Made by a program: the position numbers and the translations under genes | NCBI GenBank assembly: GCA_947503525.1 | Contig: CANNEA010000010.1 | Location: 143,020 to 207,019 of the forward strand | Origin: an uncultured Carboxylicivirga sp. | Lineage (GTDB): Bacteria; Bacteroidota; Bacteroidia; Bacteroidales; Marinilabiliaceae | DNA: 64,000 nucleotides | Direction of reading: 5' to 3' | The notes under the pieces: generated by a model | Told to the model about the DNA's origin: nothing | Seen by the model: the letters and a program-made list of their open reading frames with translations, nothing else | The model's database searches: none | Part shown: one piece after another, positions 62,136-64,000 of the stretch | How positions within the stretch are numbered: the first letter of the stretch is position 1 | Layout: each line of letters opens with the position of its first letter

Positions 62136-63431
62136 ATGCTTGAAAAATTTTTCAAACTCACAGAACACAAGACAACCATTAAAACAGAAGTCATAGCAGG
62201 TATAACAACCTTTATGACTATGGCTTATATTCTGGCTGTTAATCCAGATATACTTTCCGCCACCGGAATGGATAAAAATGCCATATTTTCGGCAACTGCT
62301 ATATCCGCAATCATTGGTACTTTAGTGATGGCTCTTTGGGCTAAACTACCTTTTGCATTAGCTCCAGGCATGGGATTGAATGCCTTTTTTGCCTTCTCAG
62401 TCTGTTTAGGAATGGGCTATAGCTGGCAGTTTGCTCTAACGGCTGTATTTCTTGAAGGAATAATCTTTCTTCTGCTTACAGCATTCAATATCCGAGAGTT
62501 AATAATCAATGCCATCCCAGCCAATATGAAACATTCTATTTCAGCAGGTATCGGATTGTTTATTGCATTTATTGGAATGCAGAATGCCGGACTAATTGTT
62601 AACAATGATGCGGTATTAGTGGGATTGGGCGATATGAAGTCAGCCGCAGTTCTTGTTACTTTAGGAGGTCTACTTATAATTGGTGTACTTCTGGCGCTTA
62701 AAGTTAAAGGTGCCTTATTAATCGGGATTTTTGTTGCTACATTAATAGGGATACCATTAGGCGTTACTCATTTTCCTGAGACAGGATTAGTATCAGCTCC
62801 ACCAAGTGTAGCACCTATCGCTTTCCAATTTGATTTCACTGAAATATTCAGCTATAAAATGGCCATTGTATTATTCACGTTCTTATTTGTGGATATGTTT
62901 GATACGGTAGGGACATTAGTTGGTGTGGCTTCAAAGGCCAATATGATCGATTCAAATGGCAAATTACCTAGGGTTAAGCAAGCTTTATTTGCCGATGCTG
63001 TTGGTACAACTTGTGGAGCGATGTTGGGAACTTCAACTGTGACAACCTATGTTGAGAGTGCTTCCGGCGTTGCAGAAGGAGGCCGTACAGGATTAACTTC
63101 TTTAACGGTTGCCGGAATGTTTTTCTTAGCATTATTCTTTTCTCCATTATTTCTAATGGTACCAGCTGCAGCAACAGCACCAGCGCTAATATTGGTTGGA
63201 TCGTTTATGATAACGCCTATTCTTAAAGTTAATTTTGATGACTACACTGAATCCATTCCAGTATTCTTAACTGTTATAATGATGCCTTTAACGTATAGCA
63301 TCGCAGAAGGTATTGTTTTTGGAATGTTAGCCTATGTCTTACTAAAGGTTTTATCAGGTAAGTATAAAGAGGTATCAATAGTTAGTTACTTCTTAGCTGC
63401 TCTATTTATTCTAAAGTTCTTTATGGACTAG
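62136..63431 (+). CDS. NCS2 family purine permease (AzgA/PbuG type)
   Basis: The 431-residue protein has twelve or more membrane helices. Motifs are EVIAGITTFMTMAYILAVNP near 19-38, PFALAPGMGLNAFFAF, the FVDMFDTVGTLVGVA stretch and GTSTVTTYVESASGVAEGGRTGLTSL, diagnostic of the AzgA/PbuG branch for hypoxanthine, guanine or adenine uptake with protons. It forms a two-gene operon with the DUF5020 barrel and is followed by a strong terminator. Exact substrate preference is not readable. Confidence 0.94.
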   Translation: MLEKFFKLTEHKTTIKTEVIAGITTFMTMAYILAVNPDILSATGMDKNAIFSATAISAIIGTLVMALWAKLPFALAPGMGLNAFFAFSVCLGMGYSWQFALTAVFLEGIIFLLLTAFNIRELIINAIPANMKHSISAGIGLFIAFIGMQNAGLIVNNDAVLVGLGDMKSAAVLVTLGGLLIIGVLLALKVKGALLIGIFVATLIGIPLGVTHFPETGLVSAPPSVAPIAFQFDFTEIFSYKMAIVLFTFLFVDMFDTVGTLVGVASKANMIDSNGKLPRVKQALFADAVGTTCGAMLGTSTVTTYVESASGVAEGGRTGLTSLTVAGMFFLALFFSPLFLMVPAAATAPALILVGSFMITPILKVNFDDYTESIPVFLTVIMMPLTYSIAEGIVFGMLAYVLLKVLSGKYKEVSIVSYFLAALFILKFFMD

Positions 63432-63453
63432 AGTATTCTTTAAAATCATATTG

Positions 63454-63484
63454 AGGCTGGTTATCTATATAACCAGCCTTTTTT
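63454..63484 (+). terminator. terminator of the purine uptake operon
   Basis: AGGCTGGTTAT pairs with ATAACCAGCCT around a 4-base loop and is followed by a T-run. Confidence 0.92.
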
Positions 63485-63841
63485 ATGCAGTAATACAGCT
63501 GCAATCTATGCAGATTACATATTTAATTAAAGATACTTAGATATAAAATTGAGCATACAAGCAATAATCCCACTTCTATATTTATATCAACAGTAGCAGA
63601 TAACTCTTATGCAAAAAGAATAGTTTTATAAATCCATAAGCATTGCTTGACTCACATAGATATATTAAGGGAAGAGTAAAACTTTCTATTCAAGTTCGAA
63701 AGTTTTTATAAACCACATGTATTAGTTTAACCTTCGTAAGAAACAAGTATCTTGAAGACGAACTAATGTCATAGGGCTTTCATATTAGGGTTTATAAAGC
63801 CACTATTGCCAAACTCTGGTAGTACAAATGCATTAAGCCCC
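63485..63841. other. gap with no recognisable gene
   Basis: I see no credible protein, tRNA or repeat in these roughly 360 AT-rich bases, which lie between the purine uptake operon and the rRNA region. Confidence 0.5.
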
Positions 63842-63875
63842 AAAAACCCCTTACTCTAATGAATAAGGGGTTTTT
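63842..63875. terminator. bidirectional hairpin terminator
   Basis: AAAAACCCCTTA pairs with TAAGGGGTTTTT around a loop of about 10 bases, with T-runs on both strands. The transcript it ends is not identified; it could be a backup for the rRNA operon. Confidence 0.7.
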
Positions 63876-63908
63876 ATTTGATGTGTTTACAGCGCTAAAT
63901 TTTAAGCA

Positions 63909-63945
63909 CAAAAAAAGAGTAACCGAAAACAAATTCGATTACTCT
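63909..63945 (-). terminator. rRNA operon terminator
   Basis: On the minus strand AGAGTAATCGAA pairs with TTCGGTTACTCT, followed by a T-run, just beyond the 3' end of the 5S gene. Confidence 0.85.
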
Positions 63946-63958
63946 TCTTAATAAAAAG

Positions 63959-64000
63959 GGCGGCGACCTACTCTCCCACTTCTACGCAGTACCATCGGCG
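63959..64000 (-). rRNA. 5S ribosomal RNA, 3' part
   Basis: The minus strand reads CGCCGATGGTACTGCGTAGA, then AGTGGGAGAGTAGGTCGCCG, the well-known 3' portion of bacterial 5S rRNA. About 42 bases are inside the window; the rest of the gene, and presumably 23S and 16S, lie to the right. Confidence 0.93.

Overview
The window comes from a member of the Bacteroidota, probably class Bacteroidia. Low-GC DNA carries Bacteroidota-type promoters (-7 element TAnnTTTG) ahead of glnS, gltX, waaA, ileS and others. It also carries families typical of the phylum: a DUF4296 lipoprotein, a GIN-head DUF2807 lipoprotein, Wzi and DUF5020 proteins, a Cys-poor DksA relative and a B12-dependent NrdJ. A family- or genus-level call is not possible from sequence alone.

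Layout. (1) Bases 1-6800 are an accessory, probably defensive, region on the 3' side of a tRNA-Cys gene. It holds two short gene remnants, a 2-TM protein, and a two-gene operon pairing a protein with three TIR-like domains and a nSTAND1 NTPase-TM-LRR protein (a split NLR-like receptor), plus an orphan secreted protein. This is the strongest candidate for a little-described system. (2) Bases 6800-20520 are mostly core: tRNA-Cys, a CWC protein, folB, glnS, gltX, nrdJ, waaA, pgk, cysQ, an amidohydrolase-like protein without a catalytic barrel, a DUF4296 lipoprotein and the initiating sugar transferase of polysaccharide synthesis. (3) Bases 20600-25012 hold surface genes: wzi, a PagL-like deacylase, a GIN-head lipoprotein and a GT2 enzyme. 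(4) Bases 25013-31670 are rich in repeats. Here lie an HTH protein, a lipoprotein with a hydrophobic Gly/Ala-rich Cys-bounded tail, a tiny 2-TM partner, manC, a 21-bp tandem repeat leading into a 234-aa orphan, fcl and a GxxExxY protein. Two identical 16-bp promoter/operator motifs precede the two orphan loci.

(5) Bases 31670-55138 are one long minus-strand O-antigen/exopolysaccharide operon. From its promoter it runs: SLBB export protein, Wzz-like protein, ugd, the full CDP-tyvelose route (rfbH, a reductase, rfbF, rfbG, a CDP-sugar 4-reductase, tyv), wzx, two GT2, wzy, a glycosyltransferase-like protein, an acyltransferase, two GT4, a radical SAM/SPASM enzyme with a small flavin reductase, another GT4 and gmd. 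With manC and fcl the locus supplies GDP-mannose, GDP-fucose, UDP-glucuronate and CDP-3,6-dideoxyhexose. (6) Bases 55484-60069 are the housekeeping trio lspA, dksA-like and ileS. (7) Bases 60243-63431 carry a radical SAM protein and a DUF5020/NCS2 purine-uptake pair. (8) The window ends in the 3' part of a minus-strand 5S rRNA gene with its terminator.
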